Positions 1 to 8,389 of a stretch of DNA of 12,200 nt are shown here, piece by piece. The stretch comes from Nitrospirota bacterium (GTDB lineage: Bacteria; Nitrospirota; Nitrospiria; Nitrospirales; Nitrospiraceae). The DNA is taken from contig SCVQ01000037.1 in NCBI GenBank assembly GCA_004296865.1, positions 1-12,200 on the forward strand, written 5' to 3'. The notes beneath the pieces are model-generated. The model ran no database searches and was not told the DNA's origin. It worked only from the letters and a program-made list of their open reading frames with translations. Position 1 is the first letter of the stretch; each line of letters begins with the position of its first letter. The translations under genes were made by a program, and so were the position numbers.

Positions 1-56
1 ACGAACGACGAGATACGAGATACGTTTTTGAATGACGAGATACGAGGAACGCAAGT
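1..56. repeat. Heptanucleotide tandem repeat leading into cheB
   Basis: Nearly the whole stretch divides into 7-nt units that begin with acg. They are acgaacg at 1, acgagat at 8, 15 and 35, acgtttt at 22, acgagga at 42 and acgcaag at 49, with a single 6-nt unit at 29-34 breaking the phase. The first 17 bases (acgaacgacgagatacg) recur exactly at 9744-9760. The unit at 42-48 is a one-unit variant that creates the GAGGA ribosome binding site (44-48) for cheB, 8 nt before its ATG. The array probably extends upstream of the window. The phasing and identity are seen directly; membership of a genome-wide repeat family is inferred. Confidence 0.75.
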
Positions 57-1109
57 ATGAGTAAGATTCGCACGCTGATCGTGGACGATTCGGCTCTGAT
101 GCGGCAGGTCTTGAAAGAGTTGCTGTCGCAGGACCCGGAGATCGAGGTGGTCGGGGTGGCGGCAGACCCCTACATTGCCCGGGAGAGGATCAAGACGCTC
201 AATCCGGATGTGCTGACGCTGGACGTCGAAATGCCCCGGATGGACGGCCTGACCTTTCTGGAGAAACTCATGGCCGGCCATCCGATGCCGGTGGTCATGG
301 TCAGCTCGCTGACCGAGGCGGGGTGCCAAACTACGCTCCGTGCGCTCGAACTCGGGGCGGTGGATTTCTTTACCAAGCCGAAGATCGATCTGCGGGATGG
401 GTTGGAAGCGCTCGCCCAGGAGCTGGCCGACAAGGTCAAAGCGGCGGCCCAGGTCCATGTGCGGAGCCGAGATCCGGCCGCCTCCTCGCGTGACGTCGCC
501 GGGACCCGCGCGACGCTCACGGCCATGATCAAGACCACGGATACGATCATCGCCATCGGGGCGTCCACGGGAGGGACCGAAGCCATCCGGGAGGTGCTGG
601 AAGTGCTGCCGCCGAACACGCCGCCGATCATCATCACGCAGCACATGCCCGAGAAGTTCACGAAAGCCTTTGCCGACCGCCTGAATGGGCTCTGCCAGAT
701 CACGGTGAAGGAGGCGGAAGACGGCGACAGCGTCCTGACCGGCCATGCGCTCATTGCGCCCGGCAATTTTCACATGACGCTGCAGCGGAGCGGGGCGCGC
801 TACTGTGTGCGGCTGAACCAGGCCCCGCCGGTCAACCGGCACCGGCCCTCGGTGGACGTCATGTTTCACTCGGTCGCGCAGTATGCGGGGGGCAACAGCA
901 TCGGCGTGATCATGACCGGCATGGGCAAGGACGGCGCGGCCGCCCTGTTCGAAATGAAGCAGGCCGGGGCCTATACGATCGCCCAGGATGAAAGTAGTTG
1001 CGTCGTCTTCGGCATGCCCAATGAAGCGATCAAGCTCGGCGGGGTGGACAAGATCCTGCCGTTGGCGCAGATCCCTTCGTCGCTCCTGGCCCGCGTGCGG
1101 ATGCAATGA
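57..1109 (+). CDS. cheB: CheB: chemotaxis response regulator, protein-glutamate methylesterase/deamidase
   Basis: CheB removes methyl groups from (and deamidates) glutamyl residues of methyl-accepting chemotaxis proteins in the cytoplasm, resetting receptor sensitivity when phosphorylated by CheA. The 350-residue length is normal for the family. The N-terminal receiver (about 1-120) has the acidic pair D10/D11, the phosphoacceptor D56 in [11 protein letters not shown], and K107-P108. After a linker, the CheB catalytic domain (about 160-348) shows the triad: S170 in GASTGG, H196 in ITQHMP and D292 in GMGKDGA. The ATG at 57 follows GAGGA (44-48), supplied by the upstream repeat. No cheA, cheR, cheW or receptor gene lies in the window; these may lie upstream or elsewhere. 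A 68-nt gap separates it from the STAS gene, so joint transcription with the partner-switching genes is possible but not shown. Confidence 0.96.
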   Translation: MSKIRTLIVDDSALMRQVLKELLSQDPEIEVVGVAADPYIARERIKTLNPDVLTLDVEMPRMDGLTFLEKLMAGHPMPVVMVSSLTEAGCQTTLRALELGAVDFFTKPKIDLRDGLEALAQELADKVKAAAQVHVRSRDPAASSRDVAGTRATLTAMIKTTDTIIAIGASTGGTEAIREVLEVLPPNTPPIIITQHMPEKFTKAFADRLNGLCQITVKEAEDGDSVLTGHALIAPGNFHMTLQRSGARYCVRLNQAPPVNRHRPSVDVMFHSVAQYAGGNSIGVIMTGMGKDGAAALFEMKQAGAYTIAQDESSCVVFGMPNEAIKLGGVDKILPLAQIPSSLLARVRMQ

Positions 1110-1177
1110 CCGTCGGTGCGGCAGGGTGAACCATAGGTGCAGGGGCTGGAGGTGGTTCGTACAAGGAGACCCACGTT

Positions 1178-1519
1178 ATGCACATCACGGAACGTTCGAT
1201 TCGAGGGGGGACGGTGTTGATGCTCAGCGGTGAATTCAATTTCACCGGCCGGCGCACGTTCAACGACGCTGTCAAGAAGGCTTGGGCCGCCAATTGCCCG
1301 CACCTGCTCGTGAACCTGGAAGGCGTCGCGTTTCTCGACAGCGCCGCCTTGGGCCTGCTCGCCATTGCGAACCAGGCGTGCCAAGAGAAACAGTGCCGTA
1401 TGAGCCTCATCAAGCCACAGCCCTATGTGGCGGAGGTGTTGAAGCTGGCCAACATCCAGAAGATGATCCCCATCCACGCCAACGAAGAGGAGGCGTTGAA
1501 AATGGTGGTGAGGGCATAA
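1178..1519 (+). CDS. STAS-domain protein, anti-sigma-factor antagonist type (HsbA/SpoIIAA-like)
   Basis: This 113-residue cytoplasmic protein is a single STAS domain. Such proteins are partner-switch nodes: an RsbW/SpoIIAB-type kinase phosphorylates a conserved serine, a PP2C phosphatase removes the phosphate, and only the unphosphorylated form binds its target. The motif VNLEGVAFLDSAALGLL contains D54-S55; by alignment with the DSSGLG motif of SpoIIAA, S55 is the expected phosphorylation site. The ATG at 1178 has AAGGAG at 1163-1168, 9 nt upstream. Its TAA stop forms part of the next gene's Shine-Dalgarno (TAAGGAGG, 1517-1524), so the two are very likely translationally coupled. The matching phosphatase and kinase are encoded downstream in the same cluster, which supports this role. 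Its final target (sigma/anti-sigma factor, cyclase or motility component) cannot be read here. Confidence 0.9.
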   Translation: MHITERSIRGGTVLMLSGEFNFTGRRTFNDAVKKAWAANCPHLLVNLEGVAFLDSAALGLLAIANQACQEKQCRMSLIKPQPYVAEVLKLANIQKMIPIHANEEEALKMVVRA

Positions 1520-1524
1520 GGAGG
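1518..1524 (+). promoter_or_regulatory. Shine-Dalgarno AAGGAGG overlapping the STAS stop codon
   Basis: The seven bases AAGGAGG start within the TAA stop codon (1517-1519) of the STAS gene and lie 6 nt before the ATG at 1531. This fixes the start of the receiver-phosphatase gene and rules out the long upstream extension of that reading frame through the STAS gene. Confidence 0.85.
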
Positions 1525-1530
1525 CGTGTG

Positions 1531-2784
1531 ATGGCTATCATGAATCATCCGGTTCCGGAGGGGGCTCGCGCTCCAGTGGGCCTGCCGGCGGGCATCGAGA
1601 GCAGCTCCGCGGTCGCCATTCTCGTGGTGGACGACGAGCCGGTGTCGCGCGCGGCGCTCGCCCTCAAGCTGGAACGACGCGGCTATCGTGTCCTGCAGGC
1701 CGGCGACGGCCGGGAGGGGTTGACGATCGCCCGGTGCGAACATCCGGACGTGATCATCTCTGATTGGATGATGCCGGAAATGGACGGGATCGCGTTTTGT
1801 GACGCCGTCAAGGCGGACGGCGCTCTCCGTGTCATCTATTTCATCCTGCTGACGGTCCACGATCAGCCGGAGCAGATCGTCGAGGGATTCAACCACGGGG
1901 CCGATGACTTCATCGGCAAGACGGCGTCCACCCCGGAGGTCATCGCGAGGGTCAGGGCCGGCCTTCGCGCGCGGGCCATGATGCGCCAACTGGAACGCAC
2001 CCATCAGGACCTGGCCGATTCGCATGAACTCCTGGTGCAAAAGCAGGAGATGATGGAGATGGACCTGCGATCGGCCTCGCGGTTCGTCAGGTCCTTGCTG
2101 CCCAAAGAGGGGCAACTGGTGCCGGGGGTTCATCTGGCGTGGGAGTACCTGCCGTCGCTCGTGCTGGGGGGGGACCTGTTCGGCGCGGTGCCGTGGGGGG
2201 ACGATTGCCTGGGGTTGTACATTCTGGATGCCTCGGGACACGGGGCGAGCGCGGCTCTCCGCGCGGCATCCCTGGTGACGTTCTTGCGGGCCGATGCGTT
2301 ACCCCAGCAAGTCGGGCCCCGCGAGACGGGGAAGATCATGGCGGCCCTCAATCACTTGTTCCCGTTGAGCGAAGCCGGCGAGTATTTCACGGTCTGGATC
2401 GGCAGCCTGCACCTGCCGACTCGCGAATTGTGTTTCAGCACCGCCGGGCACTCCGGATCCGTCCTGGTGCGGAAGGACGGACGCATGGACCACCTCTTTC
2501 AACCGGCTTTGCCGGTCGGGTTTGGGTCCGGCACCAGCTATCCCGCGAAGCGCGTGACGCTCCAAGCCGGAGATCGCGTGATCCTGCCCAGCGACGGCCT
2601 CTATGAGGTCCCTTCGCCCAACGGCGAGCGGTGGGGGCTGACTCGTTTTATGCAAACGGTATTGGATAGTTGCGACCGTCCCCTCGTCCAGTCGATCAAA
2701 GAGGTGATCGTGCAGGCACGGTGCTGGCAGGAGCACCATCGTTTTGCGGACGACGCGGCCTTGGTGGGGCTGGAATTTGAATGA
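1531..2784 (+). CDS. Response regulator with PP2C/SpoIIE-family serine phosphatase output
   Basis: A 417-residue cytoplasmic protein, most likely the phosphatase that dephosphorylates the neighbouring STAS protein under control of a phosphorelay. The receiver (about 27-145) has D34/D35, phosphoacceptor D78 in ISDWMMPEMDG, T108 and K130. The residue after K130 is threonine instead of the usual proline. A likely coiled-coil linker (about 148-182, through LERTHQDLADSHELL) leads to a PP2C_SIG/RsbU-type domain (about 185-417). Metal-binding acidic motifs are visible: LGGDLF with D215, DASGHGASAAL with D233, LPSDGLYE with D355 and FADDAALV with D407/D408. The start at 1531 is chosen for its strong Shine-Dalgarno at 1518-1524; the open frame runs further upstream but overlaps the STAS gene. 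A 40-nt gap precedes the kinase gene. RsbU, HsbR and SypE are functional relatives; the exact substrate is inferred from gene order. Confidence 0.92.
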   Translation: MAIMNHPVPEGARAPVGLPAGIESSSAVAILVVDDEPVSRAALALKLERRGYRVLQAGDGREGLTIARCEHPDVIISDWMMPEMDGIAFCDAVKADGALRVIYFILLTVHDQPEQIVEGFNHGADDFIGKTASTPEVIARVRAGLRARAMMRQLERTHQDLADSHELLVQKQEMMEMDLRSASRFVRSLLPKEGQLVPGVHLAWEYLPSLVLGGDLFGAVPWGDDCLGLYILDASGHGASAALRAASLVTFLRADALPQQVGPRETGKIMAALNHLFPLSEAGEYFTVWIGSLHLPTRELCFSTAGHSGSVLVRKDGRMDHLFQPALPVGFGSGTSYPAKRVTLQAGDRVILPSDGLYEVPSPNGERWGLTRFMQTVLDSCDRPLVQSIKEVIVQARCWQEHHRFADDAALVGLEFE

Positions 2785-2814
2785 GTCGGCCTGCGCACCG
2801 CGGCGCGTGCTCAT

Positions 2815-2818
2815 GAGG
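2815..2818 (+). promoter_or_regulatory. GAGG ribosome binding site choosing the hybrid-kinase start
   Basis: GAGG lies 6 nt before the ATG at 2825. The in-frame ATG at 2813 overlaps this motif and has no Shine-Dalgarno of its own, and the reading frame upstream of it runs into the phosphatase gene. The start at 2825 is therefore preferred. Confidence 0.6.
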
Positions 2819-2824
2819 CACATC

Positions 2825-5800
2825 ATGAGTGGACAACACATCCGGCACGTTCCGCATTGGATGGCGCTGCTCATCGGCGTGATCGTCTTGGCGGCGGCGG
2901 TGATCGGGGGCGTCACCTTCCGGAACGTTGTGCAGCAGCGGGCCCAGCTCGTCGGGGCCTATCTAGCCAATGACGCGGAGGACGTCGCCGAGACCATCGA
3001 CGGCCTGTTGTTCGAACGCTACGGCGATACCCAAATGATGGCCGATGCGTTTCCCGCTCTGGTCTACAATTCCACGGCCCTGACGCAGTATCTCACGAAG
3101 ATGAAGGAGCGGTACCTGGTCTATGACTGGCTCGGTATGACGGATCGAGACGGTCAGGTCGTGGCGGCGACGGATTCCTCGATGGTGGGCGAGGACTGGA
3201 GTCGCCGATCATGGTTTCTGAACACCCGCGATCGGCGGGACGTGTATCTGGAACAAGTCGGCGACGCCGATGTCGAGCCCGATCCGGGCCTCATCTTTTC
3301 GACTGCCATCCGGGATGACGAGGGGCGATTCCTGGGCGTGGTGGTGAGTCGAGTGAAGCTCACGATAGTGCGGGAGATCATCGAGAAAACCATGAGGGTG
3401 AGTCAGGAGACAGAGGGGGCGGTCGGAATAAACGAATGGCAGGTGCTGAATAAGCAGGGGAGCGTGGTCATGGGTTCCCTTACCGCGGATCGAGGGTTGG
3501 TCAACTTGCTTGGGTTGGGGGTTCCGTCGGCCTCGAGGGGTCTTTCGGAACAGCGCGGGTACGTCGAAGAGATGCATCGGCGTCGGCAGGTGCCGGTCAT
3601 CACGGGCTATGCCACGACCCATGGAGAGGGGTCATTCATGGGCCCCGGATGGGTCGTATTGTTGCGCGTGGATCGAGACGCGGTCATCGGTTCTCTCCAC
3701 GTCGCGGCGCGGGAAGCCGGCTTGGGAGCTGCCGTTGTGATCGGGCCGCTGCTGGTTTTGCTCCTGTGGCAGGGTCGAAGGCTGCGGAAGGCGTGGGCCG
3801 CGGGCGAGGAGCAGAACCAGACCCTGCGGCTGTTGCTGGCGACGACGCGGGACCTCACGGTCGAATCGGACACGCAGGCCATCCTGACCCAGTTGACGCA
3901 GACGGCCCGCCAGATCACGGGGGCCAAGTATGCGGCCTTGGGCGTCTTCAACGAGACCGGCACGGCGCTCACGCAGTTCATCACGTCGGGGATGGACGAG
4001 GCGCTCAGGGAGAAGATCGGCGCGCTGCCGATGGGCCGGGGCCTGTTAGGCCATCTGGCGGATGAGCCGGGCGCCCTCCGGCTCAAGGACCTCGCCCAAC
4101 ATGCCGCGTCCTGCGGGTTTCCGGCGCACCATCCGGAGATGCATTCCTTTCTGGGCAGTTCGATCCGCGTGGGGGGGCGCCTCCTCGGCCGGCTCTATGT
4201 CACCGAGAAACAGGGGGGCAGCGAGTTCACGGAGATGGACGAGCAGACCATCACGGCCCTGGCGATGCAGGCGGGCGACCTGATCGAGCGGTGCTCCCTC
4301 CTCAACCAACTCCAGGCCGCCCATGCCCAATCCAGCGCGTTGCTGGAGTCGGTCGGCGAGGGCATCTGCGGCATCGATGCGCAGGGGCGCATCCTCTTCC
4401 TCAACCAGGCCGGCGCGGCGCTGGTGGGCTACGAACCCCACGAACTGATCGGGCAGTCCGCCCACGAGCGGCTCCATTATAGCCATGCCGACGGCACACC
4501 CTATCCCTTCGAACAGTGCCCGATCTATGAGGTCTTGCGAACCGGAGCGGGGTGCCGCATGGAAGGCGAAGTGTACTGGCGGAAGGACGGGACGTCGTTC
4601 CCGGTCGAGTATGCCGCGGCGCCCCTTCGGAGGGATGAAACGGTCGTGGGGGCGGTCATCTCCTTCAACGATATCACCGCACGTAAACAGACGGAGCAGG
4701 CCTTCCGCTCGCTGGTCGAAGGCACCGCCGGAACGGTCGGCGAATCGTTTTTCCGCTCGCTGGTCCAACACCTCGCCGCGGCGCTGAACGTCCGCTATGC
4801 GCTAGCGGCCGAATACACGAACGAGGCGCGCGATCACGCGCGGACCATCGCGATTTGGGACGGCACGGGCTTGCGGGACAATTTCGAATACTCCCTTGCC
4901 GGCGGGCCCTGCGAAAGGCTCCTGGGCACCACCCAGTGGTTCTGCCCCCGCGACCTGCGCCGGCAGTTTCCTTCCATGGAGATGCTCGCCACGCTGGAGA
5001 CGGAGAGTTACCTGGGGATCAGTCTCCGCGACGCCGCCGGCCGCGCGCTCGGCCTCCTCGTGGTGATGGACACGGTCCCCATGATCGAGAGCGAGTTGTC
5101 GCAGACCCTCATCAAAATCTTCGGGGCCCGGGCCGCGGTTGAATTGGAACGCAAGCGGGCGGAGGCGGCGCTGGCAAACAATAATCTAGAGTTGGCCGAG
5201 GCGCGCGACCAGGCCTTGGGGGCGGTGCGGATGAAGTCCCAGTTTCTGGCCACGGTCAGCCATGAAATCCGCACGCCGATGAACGGCGTGCTCGGGATGG
5301 CGGACCTCCTGCTCTCGACGGACTTGACGGCGGACCAGCGCGACTATGCCACGACCATCGTGCAATCGGGGAAGGTGCTCCTCACGATTCTCAACGACAT
5401 TTTGGATTTTTCAAAGATGGAAGCGGCCAAGCTGGAGGTGAAGCACGTCGAATTCAAGCCGCGCCCGATGCTCGACGAAATCCTGGCGCTGTTGGCGACA
5501 CAGGCGCACAGCAAGGGCCTGGAATTGACGAGCTGCGTCCAGGCCGACGTCCCGACGACCTTGCACGGCGACCCCCACCGGCTCAGCCAGATCCTCATCA
5601 ACCTCGTCGGCAATGCGATCAAGTTTACCGAGGCCGGGGAGGTTGCGATCCGTCTCGGCCCGGCCGGGACGGATTCGACGGACGTCCGTTTCGAGGTCCG
5701 CGATTCCGGGATCGGGATTGCGCCGGAGGCCCAGGCGCGCCTGTTCCAACCCTTCTCGCAGGTCGATGGCTCGAATACGAGAAAGTACGGCGGCACCGGG

Positions 5801-7279
5801 CTGGGGCTGGCCATCTGCCGGCAGTTGGTCCACTTGATGGGGGGCGAGATCGGGGTCGAGAGCCGGCCCGGCCAGGGCAGCACTTTCTGGTTCACGATTC
5901 GGCAATTGCGACAGGCCGAGCCGCCTGCCGCGCCGTCGGCGTCGCGCGCGGATTTGCGTGGATTGCGGGTGTGCCTCGTGGGAGTGCACGAGACCAACCG
6001 CGCCATCCTGATGTCGCATTTCCAAGACTGGGGCGTCCGGAGCGTGAGCCTGAAGGACGTTCCGCAGGCTCTTGAGGCGCTACGCGTTGCGGTCGGACGC
6101 GGGGAGCCGTTCGACGTGGCGATGGTCGGGATCCACGTGTCCGGCGCGGAGGGGCTGGTGTTCGCCCGCACGATCAAGGCCGACGCGGAACTGGCGTCTG
6201 TCCGTCTGGTCCTGCTGGCTTCGGCGGAGCAGCCGGTGGATGTCGATCAGGCGCGGCTGGTAGGGATCGAGACCATTCTGTGGAAGCCCATCCAGTCTCC
6301 CCAATTGTATGCCTGTCTGGCCGGAGTGAGTGCGGTGCCGACGCCGGTGCCGTCCTCCGTGCAGGCGATCCCCGTCGAGGCGAGCCCGGTGCGGGAGGTG
6401 CCACGAGACACCCATGCCGGCGACGCCCTGCTGCCCGCCCATCCCCGCATCCTGCTGGCGGAAGACAACCTGCTCAATCAAAAAGTGGCGACGCATATGT
6501 TGGCGAAGTTGGAGTGCCACGTGGACATGGTCGCCACCGGGGTCGAAGCCCTCGATGCCTTGTCCCGCGCGTCGTACGATCTGGTGTTGATGGATTGCCA
6601 GATGCCCGAGATGGACGGGTTCCAGGCGGCGGTCCTCATCCGCCAGCGTGAAGGGGGCGTGCGCCGCACGCCCATTGTGGCGATGACGGCCAACGTGCTC
6701 CTGGGCGACCGGGAACGGTGCTTGGTGGCGGGGATGGACGATTATCTTCCCAAGCCGGTCACGCTGGCGTCGTTGCGGGAGGTGCTCCAGCGGTGGGTGT
6801 CGGGAGATGCCCCGTCGCCATCGATCCCCCAGGCGGTCGGTTCCGGGGTGGTCAGCCCGGCACTTTCCCCGGGCGTACAGGCGGGGCCGCCACCGGCCGC
6901 CACCGAGGGCACACAAGAGGCAGGACCCGCGGTTTTTAACCGGGCCCAAGCGCTGGCTCGGACGGAAGGCGATGTGGAGTTGTTGAAAAGTCTGGCTGGT
7001 CTGTTCGTGGCCGCTGTGCCGCAGGAACTGGCCGGGATCCGCGAGGCCGTAGCGAAGCGAGACGCAGCCGTGCTCATGCAGAAGGCGCACAAGTTACAGG
7101 GCGCCGTGCTGCAATTTTGCGCGCCGGACGTTCTCGCCGCCGTTCGGTCGATGGAAGCGCTCGGCCGGGGCGGAGACCTGGCGGGGGTGGAAACGGCCTG
7201 CGCCGACCTGGAAAAGAACGTCATGGGCCTGGTCGAGGCATTAAAGGCGGTGATGGAGGAGACAACCGTATGTCGGTGA
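2825..7279 (+). CDS. Membrane hybrid histidine kinase: Cache-GAF-PAS-GAF-HisKA-HATPase-REC-REC-HPt
   Basis: A 1484-residue inner-membrane sensor kinase carrying a full phosphorelay in one chain. TM1 (about 12-33) and TM2 (about 297-317) enclose a periplasmic Cache-type sensor, recognisable by IFSTAIRDDEGRFLGVVV. Cytoplasmic domains follow: GAF (about 332-487), PAS (about 501-622, with GICGIDAQGRILFLN), a second GAF-like domain (about 626-780, with FEYSLAGGPCE and ESYLGISL), HisKA with H813 in VSHEIRTPMNG, and HATPase with N930 and the G2 box at 989-994. The first receiver (about 1041-1160) is degenerate: the phosphoacceptor position is G1102 and the N-terminal acidic pair is gone. The second receiver is intact (E1213/D1214, D1257 in LMDCQMPEMDG, K1310). 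A C-terminal HPt has H1422 in KAHKLQGAVLQF. Expected phosphate path: H813 to D1257 to H1422, then out to separate receivers. Those on the flanking phosphatase and anti-sigma-kinase-like proteins are the obvious candidates. Its stop overlaps the next gene by 10 nt. The ligand is unknown. Confidence 0.93.
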   Translation: MSGQHIRHVPHWMALLIGVIVLAAAVIGGVTFRNVVQQRAQLVGAYLANDAEDVAETIDGLLFERYGDTQMMADAFPALVYNSTALTQYLTKMKERYLVYDWLGMTDRDGQVVAATDSSMVGEDWSRRSWFLNTRDRRDVYLEQVGDADVEPDPGLIFSTAIRDDEGRFLGVVVSRVKLTIVREIIEKTMRVSQETEGAVGINEWQVLNKQGSVVMGSLTADRGLVNLLGLGVPSASRGLSEQRGYVEEMHRRRQVPVITGYATTHGEGSFMGPGWVVLLRVDRDAVIGSLHVAAREAGLGAAVVIGPLLVLLLWQGRRLRKAWAAGEEQNQTLRLLLATTRDLTVESDTQAILTQLTQTARQITGAKYAALGVFNETGTALTQFITSGMDEALREKIGALPMGRGLLGHLADEPGALRLKDLAQHAASCGFPAHHPEMHSFLGSSIRVGGRLLGRLYVTEKQGGSEFTEMDEQTITALAMQAGDLIERCSLLNQLQAAHAQSSALLESVGEGICGIDAQGRILFLNQAGAALVGYEPHELIGQSAHERLHYSHADGTPYPFEQCPIYEVLRTGAGCRMEGEVYWRKDGTSFPVEYAAAPLRRDETVVGAVISFNDITARKQTEQAFRSLVEGTAGTVGESFFRSLVQHLAAALNVRYALAAEYTNEARDHARTIAIWDGTGLRDNFEYSLAGGPCERLLGTTQWFCPRDLRRQFPSMEMLATLETESYLGISLRDAAGRALGLLVVMDTVPMIESELSQTLIKIFGARAAVELERKRAEAALANNNLELAEARDQALGAVRMKSQFLATVSHEIRTPMNGVLGMADLLLSTDLTADQRDYATTIVQSGKVLLTILNDILDFSKMEAAKLEVKHVEFKPRPMLDEILALLATQAHSKGLELTSCVQADVPTTLHGDPHRLSQILINLVGNAIKFTEAGEVAIRLGPAGTDSTDVRFEVRDSGIGIAPEAQARLFQPFSQVDGSNTRKYGGTGLGLAICRQLVHLMGGEIGVESRPGQGSTFWFTIRQLRQAEPPAAPSASRADLRGLRVCLVGVHETNRAILMSHFQDWGVRSVSLKDVPQALEALRVAVGRGEPFDVAMVGIHVSGAEGLVFARTIKADAELASVRLVLLASAEQPVDVDQARLVGIETILWKPIQSPQLYACLAGVSAVPTPVPSSVQAIPVEASPVREVPRDTHAGDALLPAHPRILLAEDNLLNQKVATHMLAKLECHVDMVATGVEALDALSRASYDLVLMDCQMPEMDGFQAAVLIRQREGGVRRTPIVAMTANVLLGDRERCLVAGMDDYLPKPVTLASLREVLQRWVSGDAPSPSIPQAVGSGVVSPALSPGVQAGPPPAATEGTQEAGPAVFNRAQALARTEGDVELLKSLAGLFVAAVPQELAGIREAVAKRDAAVLMQKAHKLQGAVLQFCAPDVLAAVRSMEALGRGGDLAGVETACADLEKNVMGLVEALKAVMEETTVCR

Positions 7280-8265
7280 CCCCACACAGCCTTTCCCTGC
7301 TGCTCGTGGACGACGATCCCTCCAGCTGCGACTTTTTGGCGGAATGCTTGACCGATATGGATTTGTCGGTGCGCGCGGCGGCCAGCGGCGAAGAGGGAAT
7401 TGCGGCCTGTGAGTCGGTTTCGCCGGACATCGTCTTGACCGACCTCCACATGCCGGGGATGGGCGGCCTCGCTTTCGCCAAGCAGGTGCGAGAGCGCTGG
7501 CCGGACTGTCCGGTGATCGTCATCACCGGACAAGGCGACGAGGCCTCCGCCATCGCGGCCTTGAAGGCGGGCGCTTCCGACTACCTCAAGAAGCCGGTCA
7601 CCGTCGACGACCTCCACGCCACCGTCCAGCGAGCCGTGGACGTGGCCCAATCGTGCCGAGCGGAACTCCTCATGAACTTGCCCGTCGATCGCATGGATTT
7701 TCAGGTCGTGGTGGGTAGCGCGTTCGCCCATATCGTGTCCCTCATCAATACCCTGGTGCGCGACACCGAGCCGCTTCTGGCCAGCCGGGCCCGTTTCGGA
7801 CTGCGCATCGCGCTCCAGGAAATGCTGTTGAACGCGATCGAGCACGGGAACCTCGAAATTTCCTATCAGGAAAAACTCGACGCGATCGGCCGGGGTCAGT
7901 ACGAGGAACTCCTGGATGCCCGGTGCCGTGAGGCTCGATTCAGAGACCGTCGCGTGACCGTGCAGGTGCTCATCGATCGAGGGCAGAGGCGCATTGCTTA
8001 TCGAATCCGCGATGAAGGCCGGGGCTTCGATTGGCGGACTCAGTTGGCGACCAGCGTGGAGTCTCGTTTGCTCACCGGGGCGGGGGGACGCGGCATTTTT
8101 CTGGCGCGGAGCTTGGTGCCGGACCAGGCGTATAACGAGCGCGGTAATGAAGTGACCCTGACCATTCCTCTTTCGGTAGACGGCGTGCCGGCTTCGAGGC
8201 CGGTCCCTGACCCTGCCTCCTGCGGACGTGCCGAGTCCGTGCCCGAGGCGGCAGCGGGTTTGTAA
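7270..8265 (+). CDS. Response regulator with anti-sigma-type HATPase (RsbW/SpoIIAB-like serine kinase)
   Basis: A 331-residue cytoplasmic protein, probably the kinase that phosphorylates the STAS protein of this cluster. The receiver (about 7-125) has acidic residues at 14-16, phosphoacceptor D58 in LTDLHMPGMGG, T86 and K108-P109. The C-terminal half (about 145-300) is a GHKL ATPase of the anti-sigma type. It shows an N box ALQEMLLNAIEHGN with E184 and N188, a DEGRGFD box at 248-254, and GRGIFLARSL at 273-282. About 55 residues separate the N box from the DEGRGFD box, including an extra helical-looking segment (ISYQEKLDAIGRGQYEELL). There is no HisKA histidine, which argues against a histidine kinase. 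The ATG at 7270 has GGAGGAG at 7255-7261 and overlaps the kinase stop by 10 nt, indicating translational coupling. The last 30 residues are proline/alanine-rich and appear unstructured. The kinase assignment rests on motif type and context. Confidence 0.88.
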   Translation: MSVTPHSLSLLLVDDDPSSCDFLAECLTDMDLSVRAAASGEEGIAACESVSPDIVLTDLHMPGMGGLAFAKQVRERWPDCPVIVITGQGDEASAIAALKAGASDYLKKPVTVDDLHATVQRAVDVAQSCRAELLMNLPVDRMDFQVVVGSAFAHIVSLINTLVRDTEPLLASRARFGLRIALQEMLLNAIEHGNLEISYQEKLDAIGRGQYEELLDARCREARFRDRRVTVQVLIDRGQRRIAYRIRDEGRGFDWRTQLATSVESRLLTGAGGRGIFLARSLVPDQAYNERGNEVTLTIPLSVDGVPASRPVPDPASCGRAESVPEAAAGL

Positions 8266-8389
8266 GCGTCTCCCCGCTCCTCCGTTGTGATGCCGTCCCG
8301 TTGTCACAAGCTGAAACGACCGTGCGTGCAATGCTGCGTTCGCGTGCCGACGTGCGGCGTGTAGGGTGGCGCGGCTTGGCGGAGTTCGG

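Noticed and set aside
1..56. CRISPR array
   Set aside because: The units are 7 nt and contiguous, without spacers, so this is a short tandem repeat and not CRISPR.
1282..1530. 83-codon N-terminal extension of the receiver-phosphatase frame
   Set aside because: It overlaps the STAS gene in another frame, and a strong Shine-Dalgarno precedes the ATG at 1531.
8285..8309. TTGTGA/TCACAA inverted repeat in the convergent gap as a terminator
   Set aside because: The 6-bp AT-containing stem has a 13-nt loop and no T-run on either strand.
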